A stretch of 56,961 nt of DNA, taken from assembly GCA_947447005.1 (NCBI GenBank), contig CANFHO010000003.1, forward strand, positions 1 through 56,961. The letters are read 5' to 3'. Below are positions 46,927-56,025 of the stretch, piece by piece. How positions within the stretch are numbered: position 1 is the first letter of the stretch; the number at the start of each line of letters is the position of its first letter. A program made the translations under genes and the position numbers. This DNA comes from Chitinophagaceae bacterium (lineage in GTDB: Bacteria > Bacteroidota > Bacteroidia > Chitinophagales > Chitinophagaceae). The notes below the pieces were generated by a model. The model searched no databases and was not told the origin of the DNA. It saw only the letters and a program-made list of their open reading frames with translations.

Positions 46927-48567
46927 TTATAGACCCCATTTAGTCCAACCCACTGTCCAGTCTGATGTACCAATGGCACCTACAAATGTAACCTTATCAA
47001 AAAATGCATTGGTTAATTTGGTAGGAGTGAAGGTAGAGCCACTCAACAATGGAGAGCCTGCTTGTGGATTGAGGTTAGGAGCAGCAACAGTAAAAGGACT
47101 TGTCAATTTCAACGTTGTTACATCAGAAACCTCAACAGTACCAGTTGCAGCATATTGAGATTTAATAGCTACTAAATCGTATGATGGGAAACCAGCGATG
47201 GTATAAGGAGATGCAGATGCAGAATACTTATCAGCTACTGCAAAAACCTTAGCTTGATCGCCAATATAGCAATTTTGAAGAAGGCTAGAACCTCTTAAGT
47301 AATATGCAATAGTTGAATCTTCCTGAACCCTGAATGCTTCTTTAGCTGAACCCAAAACAACTGAGTTAGCCAATAAAAACTGAGCGCCTCTTCTCCAACG
47401 CATACCCCAACCATAATCAGCTGAAGTACCATTAACACCTGCTGCACTGTTAGGACCAATTGCTGTGAAGTTTGAAAGTACTGGCGAAGTAATCGGGGCA
47501 CGTGTCAAAGTGAATCCGTTAGAAGGATTTACATTATCTACTTCAAAATTATTAGATACGTCACCAGTCGTTCCTTTAGGATCGGTGAAAGCAGGATCAC
47601 GGAAAGAAATAGCATATTGGATCATTCCACGGTATCCATCATCAAAATCGAAATCATCATCAGCGCAATTGTATATAACCACGTGCTTCAGATTAGCTGC
47701 GCCACCAAATATTTCCAATCCATCATCATATCCTCTGGAAATCTGAATGTAATCGAATGTTGTACCAGAACCTACACCATACAATGACAAACCATTTACC
47801 TCATCACCAGGATTTACTGCTTTACCAGCATATTCAATACGAACATAACGAAGGGTACCTGAGTTATCAGCATCATTGTTGCCACCAAACGCCTGGTAGC
47901 GAACATCCAAACCACCTTCCATTACAGCGTGGTTACCATTCACTTTAGCATTACCTGCAATAACTACACCACCCAAGTCACCAGGAACCGGAGATGTTTC
48001 AGCAGATGTAAAAACAATAGGCGCAGAAGCAGTTCCATCTGCAATGATTTTTGCATCAGGAGTTACAATCAAAACGCCAGCAGAATCTTTGTTAGATACA
48101 ATCTTAGTACCAGCTTCGATTGTCAATGTAGCACCATTTAATACATATACATAACCACGGAGTCTATACACATAATCCTTTTTCCAGGTTGTATTTGCTG
48201 TAATAGTTCCACGTACATCTAAACGTGAACCAACACCTACAAATGTAAATCCTGCAAATGAAACAGATCCACCAGGTGTTGTTACAGTAACGCTACCTGA
48301 AGCACTACCCGCAGCAACTGTAGCAGTAATTGAAGTTGCGCTAACTACTGTAAATGCTGCTGCATTTACACCACCAAAAGAAACAGATGTTGCATTGGTG
48401 AAATTTGTACCAGTTATTGTAATAACATCACCTGCAATTGCAGAACCAGGAGAAATTGCAGTAATGGTAGGAGTAGCTACTGTAGGTACTACAGGCTGTT
48501 CTGTTTTTTTACATGCAAATGCCATCATTAGAAGGCCAGCAGCGAGAAAAATTTTCAATTGTTTCAT
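46927..48567 (-). CDS. Surface lipoprotein with IPT/TIG domain and right-handed beta-helix region
   Basis: A 546-residue lipoprotein: the lipobox LLMMAFAC places the lipid-bearing Cys near residue 19, followed by KK. An IPT/TIG Ig-like domain (about 33-110, TAISPGSAIAGDVITITGTN) is followed by a threonine- and glycine-rich part with repeated strands (RLRGYVYVLNGATLTIEAGT, LKHVVIYNCADDDFDFDDGY) that look like a beta-helix. Similar proteins are paired with TonB receptors in Bacteroidota, and some are mislabelled multidrug transporters. It starts 19 bp after the receptor stop and probably serves as its surface partner. Ligand unknown. Acidic clusters suggest metal (calcium) binding. Confidence 0.82.
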   Translation of the reverse strand: MKQLKIFLAAGLLMMAFACKKTEQPVVPTVATPTITAISPGSAIAGDVITITGTNFTNATSVSFGGVNAAAFTVVSATSITATVAAGSASGSVTVTTPGGSVSFAGFTFVGVGSRLDVRGTITANTTWKKDYVYRLRGYVYVLNGATLTIEAGTKIVSNKDSAGVLIVTPDAKIIADGTASAPIVFTSAETSPVPGDLGGVVIAGNAKVNGNHAVMEGGLDVRYQAFGGNNDADNSGTLRYVRIEYAGKAVNPGDEVNGLSLYGVGSGTTFDYIQISRGYDDGLEIFGGAANLKHVVIYNCADDDFDFDDGYRGMIQYAISFRDPAFTDPKGTTGDVSNNFEVDNVNPSNGFTLTRAPITSPVLSNFTAIGPNSAAGVNGTSADYGWGMRWRRGAQFLLANSVVLGSAKEAFRVQEDSTIAYYLRGSSLLQNCYIGDQAKVFAVADKYSASASPYTIAGFPSYDLVAIKSQYAATGTVEVSDVTTLKLTSPFTVAAPNLNPQAGSPLLSGSTFTPTKLTNAFFDKVTFVGAIGTSDWTVGWTKWGL

Positions 48568-48585
48568 TTTGATTGATTTTGAAAT

Positions 48586-51429
48586 TTAGAAGTTTAATTT
48601 GAGGCCAAGATTCACACTTGTACCGTATTTTGCTGAATTGATTACTTTATCTTTAGATGCATCAAAATTGTTATTTGATGGGTTCTGATCGAACTTATAA
48701 AACCATCTGAAAGGCTGAGCCAGGATATCAGATATAGCAAATTTCACTTCTGCCTTACCCTTCATGATTTTCTTACTCACCTGAACATCCACAAGGTCGC
48801 GTGGCATTTCAAAAATATTGAATGCTCCACCTTGAACTGCCCTAAACTTCAATCTAGGACCAACCCTGTTGTACAACATGCTGATCGAAAGATCTTTGTC
48901 TGTGGCATAGCTTAAACTTGTATTGATAATGTATGGAGATTGACCCTGCAATGGGGTGTTAACCTGACTGCTGCCAAAGGTTACATTACCCAACATGTAT
49001 GCAAGGTTTGTGTAGAAAGAAAGATTTTCAAAGAATTTTCCCCCAATGAAATCAAGTTTTTTCCTGAGTTCAACTTCTGTTCCATATGTTTTTGCCTTGT
49101 CGGCATTTTTGTATGAAAGCACATCATTTCCAAGATTCACTTGTTCAATCGGGTTGCTGAATGATTTGAAAAAAACACTCGCTGAAAAAATCTCACCTGC
49201 TGATGGGAAAGTTTCGTAGCGCAAATCGATATTGTTAATCAGAGCACGTTTTAAATTTGGATTACCACGAACCACTACGAAATTGTCGTAATCAAATACA
49301 CTATAACTCGCCAATTCCCTAAACTCAGGTCTGTTAACAGAAATTGAACCAGCCAATCTGAGATTTGTTTTATCTCCAATAGCATATGTCAACAATGCTG
49401 AAGGTAAAACATCAAAATTCTGAAGTTTCACATCCGCTTGATTGAGTGCGTGTAATTCCTGTGAATAATTTTCAACCCTGGCTCCTGTTGTCAATTTGAG
49501 CTTGTCAGAAAATTTACCATCATACATCAAATAACCTGCATTGAGCATTGCATTTGCAGTGTATGAGGTTGAGTTATTGCCAATTGTAGCCAATGTCAAT
49601 TTGAATGCATCGATGTTTGAAGGAGAAAAGATGGTAGAATAATCAGTGGACTTAGTTTCATAAATAGTTACACCTCTGAAATCAAGAGATGCATAACCAA
49701 GTGCATCAACAATTGTTTTTCTGTCGCGATAATAATTCAAAGAACCAAACTTCAACTTCTGCGCAGCACCATTCACTTTGAACTGGTAAGTGAAATTAAA
49801 ACCTGCATTGTAGATCTTTTCATCCAGGTTTGAGAAAATCCTTCCTGCATTTCTGATTTCTGGTGAATTTTCATTACCTATTTTTAAATAATAATTGTTT
49901 GTCTGATCATTGGGAGTTCTGAAGGCAACAATTTTTTGATCCGGCTGATTTTTGTACGCATCAGAAACAGATGTTGTCCAATCAACAGTCAATTTTGAAC
50001 TCAATGAATGTGTTCCATCCAATACCATACTTGCCAATCCTACAGAACTTAATTCATTGTTATAGCTTTTTAGCTCAAAACGGGTAGGACGGTTGCTGAT
50101 ATCATATCCATTTCTCAGACCCAGTGAATTTGAAAAATCATTATTGAACAAGCCTTTCAATGTATACTTGCTTTTGCCTTTTGAATATGCAAGATTGATC
50201 AAGCCAGATAGACTGTTCTTTTGATCATACACATTCGTGTTGTTTTCATATAAAAGGTCTCCATTCAACATATAATCTGATCTTCCCTTGTCTGATACCT
50301 TTCTACCATTGCTATAACTAACCATGTAGAGGAAACCAAACTTTGCATTGTTTTTCAGCAACAAAGTATTACCACCACTCACACCTACACTGAAACTTGG
50401 AGCTGAAACAGCCTTTCCTTCATAACCATAGCTACTTGGAAACTGTTTAGATATTTGTTGCTTGGTGTAATTTGGCAAAGAAATAAAACCCGAGCCGCGA
50501 TTTGCAAGATATTGGGCAGGAACATTTCTCAACTTATCGAACATGCCAAAATTATCATACTTACCATTGAAAGTGGAACCGTAAAAACCTTTGCCAGTAG
50601 TCAGGGAATTGCCTGAACCTGAAATAGATACTTCAGTAAATGCTTTTGCAGGGTAATCTTTGGTAACAACTTTAACCAATCCTCCAGAAAAATCTCCTGG
50701 CAAATCGGGTGTAAGCGTTTTATATATAATCAAGTTATCAATAGCTGATGCAGGTATGATATCAAAGGAAAACGCTTTTTTATCTGGCTCTGTACTGGGA
50801 AGAATGTTATTATTCAACATGGCAACATTGTATCGCTCATTCAAACCCCTGATAACCACGAATTTATTGTCTTGCACAGATGCACCTGATACCCTGCGGA
50901 TCACCTCACCTGTGTTTTTGTCTGGTGATTTTCTGATAGATTCTGCAGAGATACCGTCTTGAATGCTTGAACTGTTTCGTTGCATGAGATACAATGAAGC
51001 AACAGATTCTTTCCGCCCTGATGCCTTAACAACAACTTCTGCCATTTCCTTCATTTTGGGTTGAAGTGAAATAACCAATCCATTGTCGTTTAGTGGATCA
51101 ATATCGCTGATGATTTTCTTTTCATAGCTTGCAGAACTGATTTCCAACTCATACTTCAAACCTTGCTTCATCTCAATGATGAATTTTCCTTCAACATCTG
51201 AGGCAATGCTTTTCTGTGTTTGAGTAAGCTTTACAGTTGCACCTACAATTGCAGATCTGGTTCTACCATCAATTACTGTTCCATTAAATTTGATTGATTT
51301 TTGTGCTGTTGCAATGAGAGAAAACAGCAAAGCAAAGAACAGGAGAGTAGTAGTTTTAGATCTGCCATGAAGCATATTGAACACAAGTTCAATGTTGCTT
51401 TTTGTTGATTTTTTAAATCCCTGGGTCAT
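48586..51429 (-). CDS. TonB-dependent outer-membrane receptor with carboxypeptidase-like N-terminal domain
   Basis: Imports a bulky ligand through the outer membrane with TonB energy. The protein has 947 residues. The leader (about 25-42) is followed by a CarboxypepD_reg domain (FNGTVIDGRTRSAIVGATVKL), a plug with KSPDKNTGEVIRRVSGAS and FVVIRGLNERYNVAMLNN, and a beta-barrel ending in the aromatic VNLGLKLNF. It has no SusD partner; the downstream IPT lipoprotein takes that place. The promoter shows a TAGATTTG element with 11-bp units just upstream, as if activated by the PhoB-like regulator. Uptake of a phosphorus compound is a guess from that context. Confidence 0.92.
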   Translation of the reverse strand: MTQGFKKSTKSNIELVFNMLHGRSKTTTLLFFALLFSLIATAQKSIKFNGTVIDGRTRSAIVGATVKLTQTQKSIASDVEGKFIIEMKQGLKYELEISSASYEKKIISDIDPLNDNGLVISLQPKMKEMAEVVVKASGRKESVASLYLMQRNSSSIQDGISAESIRKSPDKNTGEVIRRVSGASVQDNKFVVIRGLNERYNVAMLNNNILPSTEPDKKAFSFDIIPASAIDNLIIYKTLTPDLPGDFSGGLVKVVTKDYPAKAFTEVSISGSGNSLTTGKGFYGSTFNGKYDNFGMFDKLRNVPAQYLANRGSGFISLPNYTKQQISKQFPSSYGYEGKAVSAPSFSVGVSGGNTLLLKNNAKFGFLYMVSYSNGRKVSDKGRSDYMLNGDLLYENNTNVYDQKNSLSGLINLAYSKGKSKYTLKGLFNNDFSNSLGLRNGYDISNRPTRFELKSYNNELSSVGLASMVLDGTHSLSSKLTVDWTTSVSDAYKNQPDQKIVAFRTPNDQTNNYYLKIGNENSPEIRNAGRIFSNLDEKIYNAGFNFTYQFKVNGAAQKLKFGSLNYYRDRKTIVDALGYASLDFRGVTIYETKSTDYSTIFSPSNIDAFKLTLATIGNNSTSYTANAMLNAGYLMYDGKFSDKLKLTTGARVENYSQELHALNQADVKLQNFDVLPSALLTYAIGDKTNLRLAGSISVNRPEFRELASYSVFDYDNFVVVRGNPNLKRALINNIDLRYETFPSAGEIFSASVFFKSFSNPIEQVNLGNDVLSYKNADKAKTYGTEVELRKKLDFIGGKFFENLSFYTNLAYMLGNVTFGSSQVNTPLQGQSPYIINTSLSYATDKDLSISMLYNRVGPRLKFRAVQGGAFNIFEMPRDLVDVQVSKKIMKGKAEVKFAISDILAQPFRWFYKFDQNPSNNNFDASKDKVINSAKYGTSVNLGLKLNF

Positions 51430-51446
51430 GGCTTATTAATTTGGAG

Positions 51447-51491
51447 CAAATCTAGCCTTGCATTGTTAACGAATTATTAAGTCAGTGTCAA
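51447..51491 (-). promoter_or_regulatory. Promoter of the TonB receptor operon with 11-bp phased units
   Basis: On the minus strand TTGACACTGAC, TTAATAATTCG, TTAACAATGCA (51459-51491) run without gaps. Four bases later TAGATTTG (51447-51454) matches the Bacteroidota -7 element, 17 bp before the ATG. There is no TTG at -33; the phased units occupy that position, as expected where an activator replaces the -33 contact. Confidence 0.5.
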
Positions 51492-51678
51492 CAGAAAATA
51501 ACATCTAAAAAATGTTAATAAATAAGAGGCCTGTTTACAATTTATTAATATTGACTTTACATACAACTCATATTGGGCATATTAATTTCTTGGGCTATAA
51601 AATCGACTTCACATTGGATTTTATTGTACGAATCCATATGGAAAATGTCTATAAATCGTCTACTTAAAAAGTTTGACA

Positions 51679-51686
51679 TATTTTTG
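51679..51686 (+). promoter_or_regulatory. Candidate -7 element for rmlA
   Basis: TATTTTTG matches TAnnTTTG and lies 13 bp before the rmlA ATG. The leader would be very short. Confidence 0.4.
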
Positions 51687-51699
51687 TCCAAATACAAAT

Positions 51700-52569
51700 A
51701 TGAAAGGAATCATATTAGCAGGCGGCTCAGGAACCAGATTGTATCCTATCACATATGCCATTAGCAAGCAAATCATGCCGGTATATGACAAACCCATGAT
51801 TTATTACCCTTTGTCTACCTTGATGCTAGCAGGCATAAAGGATATCTTGATCATATCCACCCCACACGATCTTCCACAATTTGAAAAATTGTTTGGAAAT
51901 GGACATCATTTGGGTTTAAACTTTACCTATAAAATACAAGAAGTTCCAAACGGACTTGCACAAGCATTTGTGATTGGTGAGGAATTTATTGGGGATGATA
52001 GTTGTGCCCTGGTATTGGGTGATAATATCTTCTACGGAATGGGTTTGGGGAATACCCTTTCTCAAAATGCAAACCCAGACGGTGGAATTGTATATGCTTA
52101 CCAGGTTAGTGACCCAGAGAGATATGGTGTCGTTGAATTTGATGGCAATAAAAAAGCCATTTCAATAGAAGAAAAACCTGTGAATCCTAAAAGTCGCTTT
52201 GCAGTTCCCGGCTTGTATTTTTATGACAACGATGTGGTTGACATTGCAAAAAACATCAAACCTTCTCCAAGAGGTGAGTATGAGATAACAGATGTTAACC
52301 TTGAATATCTAAGAAGAGGCAAATTACATGTTTCCGTTCTTGACAGGGGAACCGCCTGGTTGGATACCGGCACATTTGACTCATTAATGCAAGCGTCCCA
52401 ATTTATACAGGTAATAGAACAACGACAAGGAATCAAAGTTGCCTGTATTGAAGAAATAGCATGGAGAAAGGGTTTTATTGACACCAATCAACTTATAAAA
52501 CTTGCCGAACCATTGCTCAAGAGTGGATATGGAACATATTTGATGGGGTTATTAGAGCGTTCATTTTAA
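51700..52569 (+). CDS. rmlA: Glucose-1-phosphate thymidylyltransferase RmlA
   Basis: Makes dTDP-glucose, the entry point to dTDP-rhamnose for surface polysaccharide. The protein has 289 residues from the ATG at 51700, where [16 protein letters not shown] is the standard N-terminus; the open frame starts 27 bp earlier without support. [28 protein letters not shown] (about 108-118) and [10 protein letters not shown] are family motifs. rmlB, rmlC and rmlD are not in the window. galE follows after 9 bp. Confidence 0.96.
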   Translation: MKGIILAGGSGTRLYPITYAISKQIMPVYDKPMIYYPLSTLMLAGIKDILIISTPHDLPQFEKLFGNGHHLGLNFTYKIQEVPNGLAQAFVIGEEFIGDDSCALVLGDNIFYGMGLGNTLSQNANPDGGIVYAYQVSDPERYGVVEFDGNKKAISIEEKPVNPKSRFAVPGLYFYDNDVVDIAKNIKPSPRGEYEITDVNLEYLRRGKLHVSVLDRGTAWLDTGTFDSLMQASQFIQVIEQRQGIKVACIEEIAWRKGFIDTNQLIKLAEPLLKSGYGTYLMGLLERSF

Positions 52570-52578
52570 TCAACAACA

Positions 52579-53637
52579 ATGAAAAAAATATTGGTTACCG
52601 GAGGGTCTGGCTATATAGGAGCACACACAATTGTAGACCTGATTGAAAATGGATTTGAAGTGATTTCCGCAGATAATAATTCAAGATCAACACCTGATAT
52701 GTTGGCTGGTGTTGAAAAAATCACTGGTACAAAAATCAAAAATTACAAGGTAGACCTGTGTAACTATGACGAAACCCATGCCATTTTTGAAGAAAACAGT
52801 GATATTTCCGGAATCATCCATTTTGCTGCATACAAAGCTGTTGGGGAATCTGTAGAAAAACCAGTATTGTATTTCCAAAACAATCTTGGGTCTCTGATCA
52901 ATATTCTGAGATGTATAGAAGAGTTTCATATTCCACATTTCGTTTTTTCATCTTCTTGCACCGTTTATGGAAATCCAGATAGCATCCCTGTTACGGAAGA
53001 AACACCAAGAAAAAATGCTGAATCACCTTATGGCCTTACTAAGCAAATGGGTGAGCAAATGATAGAATCTTTTGCAGTTGCACATCCAACATCCAAATCA
53101 GTGCTTTTGCGATATTTCAATCCAGCAGGAGCCCATCCATCTGCCATTATTGGTGAACTCCCCATTGACAGACCCCAAAATCTTACTCCGGTTATAACAC
53201 AAACTGCCATAGGCAAAATACCTTCTTTGACTGTTTTTGGAGATGATTACCCAACCAGGGATGGTTCTTGCCTTAGAGACTTAATCCATGTTTGTGATTT
53301 GGCACATGCCCATACCCTTGCTCTTCAGTTCTTGATAGATGGCAAAAACAGCAGCAATTGTGAAGTTTTCAATCTTGGTTCAGGAAATGGTATAACAGTC
53401 TTGGAAGCCATTGCAGCTTTTGAAAAAAGTACTGGAATAAAATTAAACTATAGCATTGGGAACAGGCGTCCTGGGGATGTTATAGCTATCTATGCAAATA
53501 ATGATAAGGCAAGAAAGGAATTGAAGTGGGAGCCAAGGAATAGCCTGGAAGACATTATGACGAGTGCCTGGAAATGGGAACAATTCATTGCAAATCAACC
53601 CAAACATCTTGAATTACGGTCCCATAAGCTGAACTGA
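52579..53637 (+). CDS. galE: UDP-glucose 4-epimerase GalE
   Basis: Interconverts UDP-glucose and UDP-galactose. The protein has 352 residues. The NAD-binding start is VTGGSGYIGAHT (about 6-17), IIHFAAYKAVGESV (near 79) follows, SSSCTVYGNP holds the catalytic Ser/Thr region, YGLTK the Tyr and Lys (near 152), and LRYFNPAGAHPS (about 175-186) and RDGSCLRDLIHVCDL are galE-specific. It forms a nucleotide-sugar pair with rmlA. Confidence 0.95.
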   Translation: MKKILVTGGSGYIGAHTIVDLIENGFEVISADNNSRSTPDMLAGVEKITGTKIKNYKVDLCNYDETHAIFEENSDISGIIHFAAYKAVGESVEKPVLYFQNNLGSLINILRCIEEFHIPHFVFSSSCTVYGNPDSIPVTEETPRKNAESPYGLTKQMGEQMIESFAVAHPTSKSVLLRYFNPAGAHPSAIIGELPIDRPQNLTPVITQTAIGKIPSLTVFGDDYPTRDGSCLRDLIHVCDLAHAHTLALQFLIDGKNSSNCEVFNLGSGNGITVLEAIAAFEKSTGIKLNYSIGNRRPGDVIAIYANNDKARKELKWEPRNSLEDIMTSAWKWEQFIANQPKHLELRSHKLN

Positions 53638-53711
53638 ACTCCAAAAATGTGACCTTTCAGCCTTGATTAATGCCTTATTGGTAGTAACTTGCGTCAAACT
53701 TTTTAACAGTT

Positions 53712-54668
53712 ATGTTGGACGCAATCACAGTAACAGGACAGAAAGATACCAGAAGCGGCTTTGGCGACGGAATATTTGAATTGGGACAAAAAAACCCGAA
53801 TGTGGTTGCTTTAACGGCTGACCTTGCCGGATCACTTAAATTAAATGCTTTTATCAAGTCTTTCCCTGAAAGATTTATTCAATGCGGTATTGCAGAAGCC
53901 AATATGATTGGAATTGCTGCAGGACTTACCATTGGCGGTAAAATTCCATATACAACTACTTTTGCTAATTTCTCCACAGGAAGGGTTTATGATCAGATTA
54001 GACAATCAGTAGCTTACTCAGGTAAGAATGTAAAAATCTGTGCATCACACGCTGGTGTAACATTGGGTGAAGATGGAGCAACCCATCAGATCCTTGAAGA
54101 TATAGGTTTGATGAAAATGCTTCCAGGAATGTCCGTTGTGGTTCCTTGCGACTACAACCAAACAAAAGCAGCTACCATAGCTATTGCAGATTATGATGGA
54201 CCTGTTTACCTGAGGTTTGGACGTCCTGTTTGGCCAATTTTTACAAACCCGGAAGATTTTGTTTTCGGAAAAGCACAATTTTTCTCGAGAGGAAAGGATG
54301 TGAGCATTTTTGCCTGTGGCCATCTTGTTTGGAAGGCCATTGAAGCAGGGAAAATCCTTAAGGAAAAGGGAATTGATGCTGAGATCATCAACATACACAC
54401 TATCAAACCTTTGGATGTTCCTGCCGTGTTGGAATCCATCAAAAAAACAGGATGTGCAGTTACTGCAGAAGAACATAGTATTTTTGGAGGTTTGGGTGAC
54501 AGTATAGCCCAGGTTTCTGTGAAAGAACATCCAATTCCAATTGAAATGATTGGAACTCAGGATACTTTTGGTGAAAGTGGTAAGCCTACCGAATTGTTGA
54601 AAAAATTTGGATTAGATACAGAATTTATAGTTGCTGCAGCTGAAAAAGCAATTTCCAGAAAAAAATAG
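53712..54668 (+). CDS. Transketolase C-terminal subunit (stand-alone)
   Basis: A 318-residue protein corresponding to the second half of transketolase: pyrimidine-binding domain (about 12-175) with the catalytic Glu in QCGIAEANMIGIAAGL (about 57-72), and C-terminal domain (about 190-315). The thiamine-diphosphate-binding half (GDG...N motif) is missing, and the 74 bp between galE and this start cannot encode it. Split transketolase is common in this phylum, with the N-terminal subunit a separate gene of about 280 residues. Here the partner must be elsewhere. The DXS-like or pyruvate-dehydrogenase-beta alternatives are less likely. Confidence 0.85.
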   Translation: MLDAITVTGQKDTRSGFGDGIFELGQKNPNVVALTADLAGSLKLNAFIKSFPERFIQCGIAEANMIGIAAGLTIGGKIPYTTTFANFSTGRVYDQIRQSVAYSGKNVKICASHAGVTLGEDGATHQILEDIGLMKMLPGMSVVVPCDYNQTKAATIAIADYDGPVYLRFGRPVWPIFTNPEDFVFGKAQFFSRGKDVSIFACGHLVWKAIEAGKILKEKGIDAEIINIHTIKPLDVPAVLESIKKTGCAVTAEEHSIFGGLGDSIAQVSVKEHPIPIEMIGTQDTFGESGKPTELLKKFGLDTEFIVAAAEKAISRKK

Positions 54669-54681
54669 TACCTTATCTGGT

Positions 54682-55236
54682 ATGATGCAACCTGTAATTG
54701 ACGATAGTCTGTTGATAGAACAATTTAAGTCGCCTGGAAGACGGGATAGCGCTTTCACAAGCATCGTTAAAAAATATCAGGAAAAAATATATTGGCAGAT
54801 AAGGCGAATAGTGGTTGGTCATGATGATGCCAATGATGTGATGCAAAATGTATTTATCAAAGCATGGAACGGGTTAGACAATTTCAGGGCCGATTCCAAG
54901 CTATCAACCTGGCTTTATAGAATTGCAGTGAATGAATCTCTTACATTTTTGGAACAACAAAAAAGAAAATCTTCTATTTCATTGGATGAAGGAAGCTTGA
55001 ATCTGGAAGAGAAGCTTCAAAGCGAAAAAGATTTTGATGCCAACAAAGCAGTCTGGAAACTACAGCTTGCTATCCAGCAACTCCCTGAAAAACAACGCAT
55101 TGTGTTCAATATGAGGTATTTTGAAGAAACTCCATATGAAGAAATGAGCCAGATTTTGGATACTTCGGTGGGCGCTCTAAAAGCGAGTTACCATCATGCT
55201 GTTAAAAAAATCGAGGAATATGTTCTAAATCATTAA
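54682..55236 (+). CDS. ECF-type RNA polymerase sigma factor
   Basis: A 184-residue sigma-70 factor with only regions 2 and 4. Region 2 has DDANDVMQNVFIKAWNGLDNF (about 49-69) and STWLYRIAVNESLTFLEQQK. Region 4 has LPEKQRIVFNMRYFEETPYE and a helix-turn-helix near 160. The open frame starts inside the transketolase gene at 54631, but the ATG at 54682 gives the normal N-terminus. It is followed by a membrane protein and a Spy-like periplasmic protein, a typical sigma/anti-sigma/sensor order. Confidence 0.93.
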   Translation: MMQPVIDDSLLIEQFKSPGRRDSAFTSIVKKYQEKIYWQIRRIVVGHDDANDVMQNVFIKAWNGLDNFRADSKLSTWLYRIAVNESLTFLEQQKRKSSISLDEGSLNLEEKLQSEKDFDANKAVWKLQLAIQQLPEKQRIVFNMRYFEETPYEEMSQILDTSVGALKASYHHAVKKIEEYVLNH

Positions 55237-55267
55237 ACTAAGGGTAAGGAAATATGTCAAAGTATTG

Positions 55268-55999
55268 ATGAAAAAAAATCAAAACATATCATCATATCAA
55301 GGCCAGTCAAGCAAAGTCGTTGCTAACCTACCTAACCAACACCCATTTTCCGTACCCAATGACTACTTCGAAGAATTTCCAAGGCAAATCCTTGCACTTG
55401 TAAAAGATGATCCCCATTTCGAAAAGATCATCTCAAAAGAAATGCCTTTTTCTACACCTGATGATTATTTTGAAAATTTCCACAAGAACATTTTGGGGGG
55501 AATAAAATCAAATGAAAATCCCAAGCATGAACTTGCAGAAATCTCACCAGGTTTGCTTTCATTAAAATCAGAGAATCCTTTTCAAGTTCCTGAAAATTAT
55601 TTTAACAATTTCGAATCAACTATTTCATCTCAAAAACGCAAATTTGTACCACTTTTAAGCATCAAACATTTTATACAATATGCAGCGGCAGCTTGTATTA
55701 TTGGGATTGTGTTCTTTGTTTATAGAGGGATTGAAAATAAGGGTGTTTCAGTTAAACAAAACATGGCAGTAAACACCAAAACATCTGACTTGTCTACTGA
55801 ATCGTTGAATAAATATCTCAATGAATCTGAAATACAAATTGATGTATCAGTGAACGAAGACCTGGCCTCCAATGATGATAACTTATTAGTTAACATCAAT
55901 AAAGAGACTGTTAGCATGGTACTTTCCGAAATATCAGAAAATGATATAAAACAATTTCTGAATCAGTCAGAGAATTCAGAAAACAACAACATTAATTGA
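55268..55999 (+). CDS. Probable anti-sigma membrane protein with three PFxxPxxYFxxF repeats
   Basis: A 243-residue protein with one membrane helix (about 135-153). The cytoplasmic N-terminal half holds three copies of a motif: HPFSVPNDYFEEFPRQIL (about 25-42), MPFSTPDDYFENFHKNIL (59-76) and NPFQVPENYFNNFESTIS (103-120). The C-terminal part is outside the cytoplasm, acidic and asparagine-rich. Directly after the ECF sigma gene (31 bp), it is best explained as its membrane anti-sigma factor, although no zinc-binding anti-sigma (HxxxCxxC) motif is present. ATG at 55268 chosen; TTG at 55265 is the alternative. Confidence 0.7.
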   Translation: MKKNQNISSYQGQSSKVVANLPNQHPFSVPNDYFEEFPRQILALVKDDPHFEKIISKEMPFSTPDDYFENFHKNILGGIKSNENPKHELAEISPGLLSLKSENPFQVPENYFNNFESTISSQKRKFVPLLSIKHFIQYAAAACIIGIVFFVYRGIENKGVSVKQNMAVNTKTSDLSTESLNKYLNESEIQIDVSVNEDLASNDDNLLVNINKETVSMVLSEISENDIKQFLNQSENSENNNIN

Positions 56000-56025
56000 A
56001 CTTAAGCATCTGAAAAAATAGAATC

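Noticed and set aside
46927-48567. Annotation of the IPT lipoprotein as a multidrug transporter
   Set aside because: It has a lipobox and no membrane helices beyond the leader, so it cannot be a transporter; such labels come from propagated errors.
54045-54530. 161-residue open frame antisense to the transketolase subunit
   Set aside because: It is a shadow of a clearly conserved gene, with no start context or recognisable domain.
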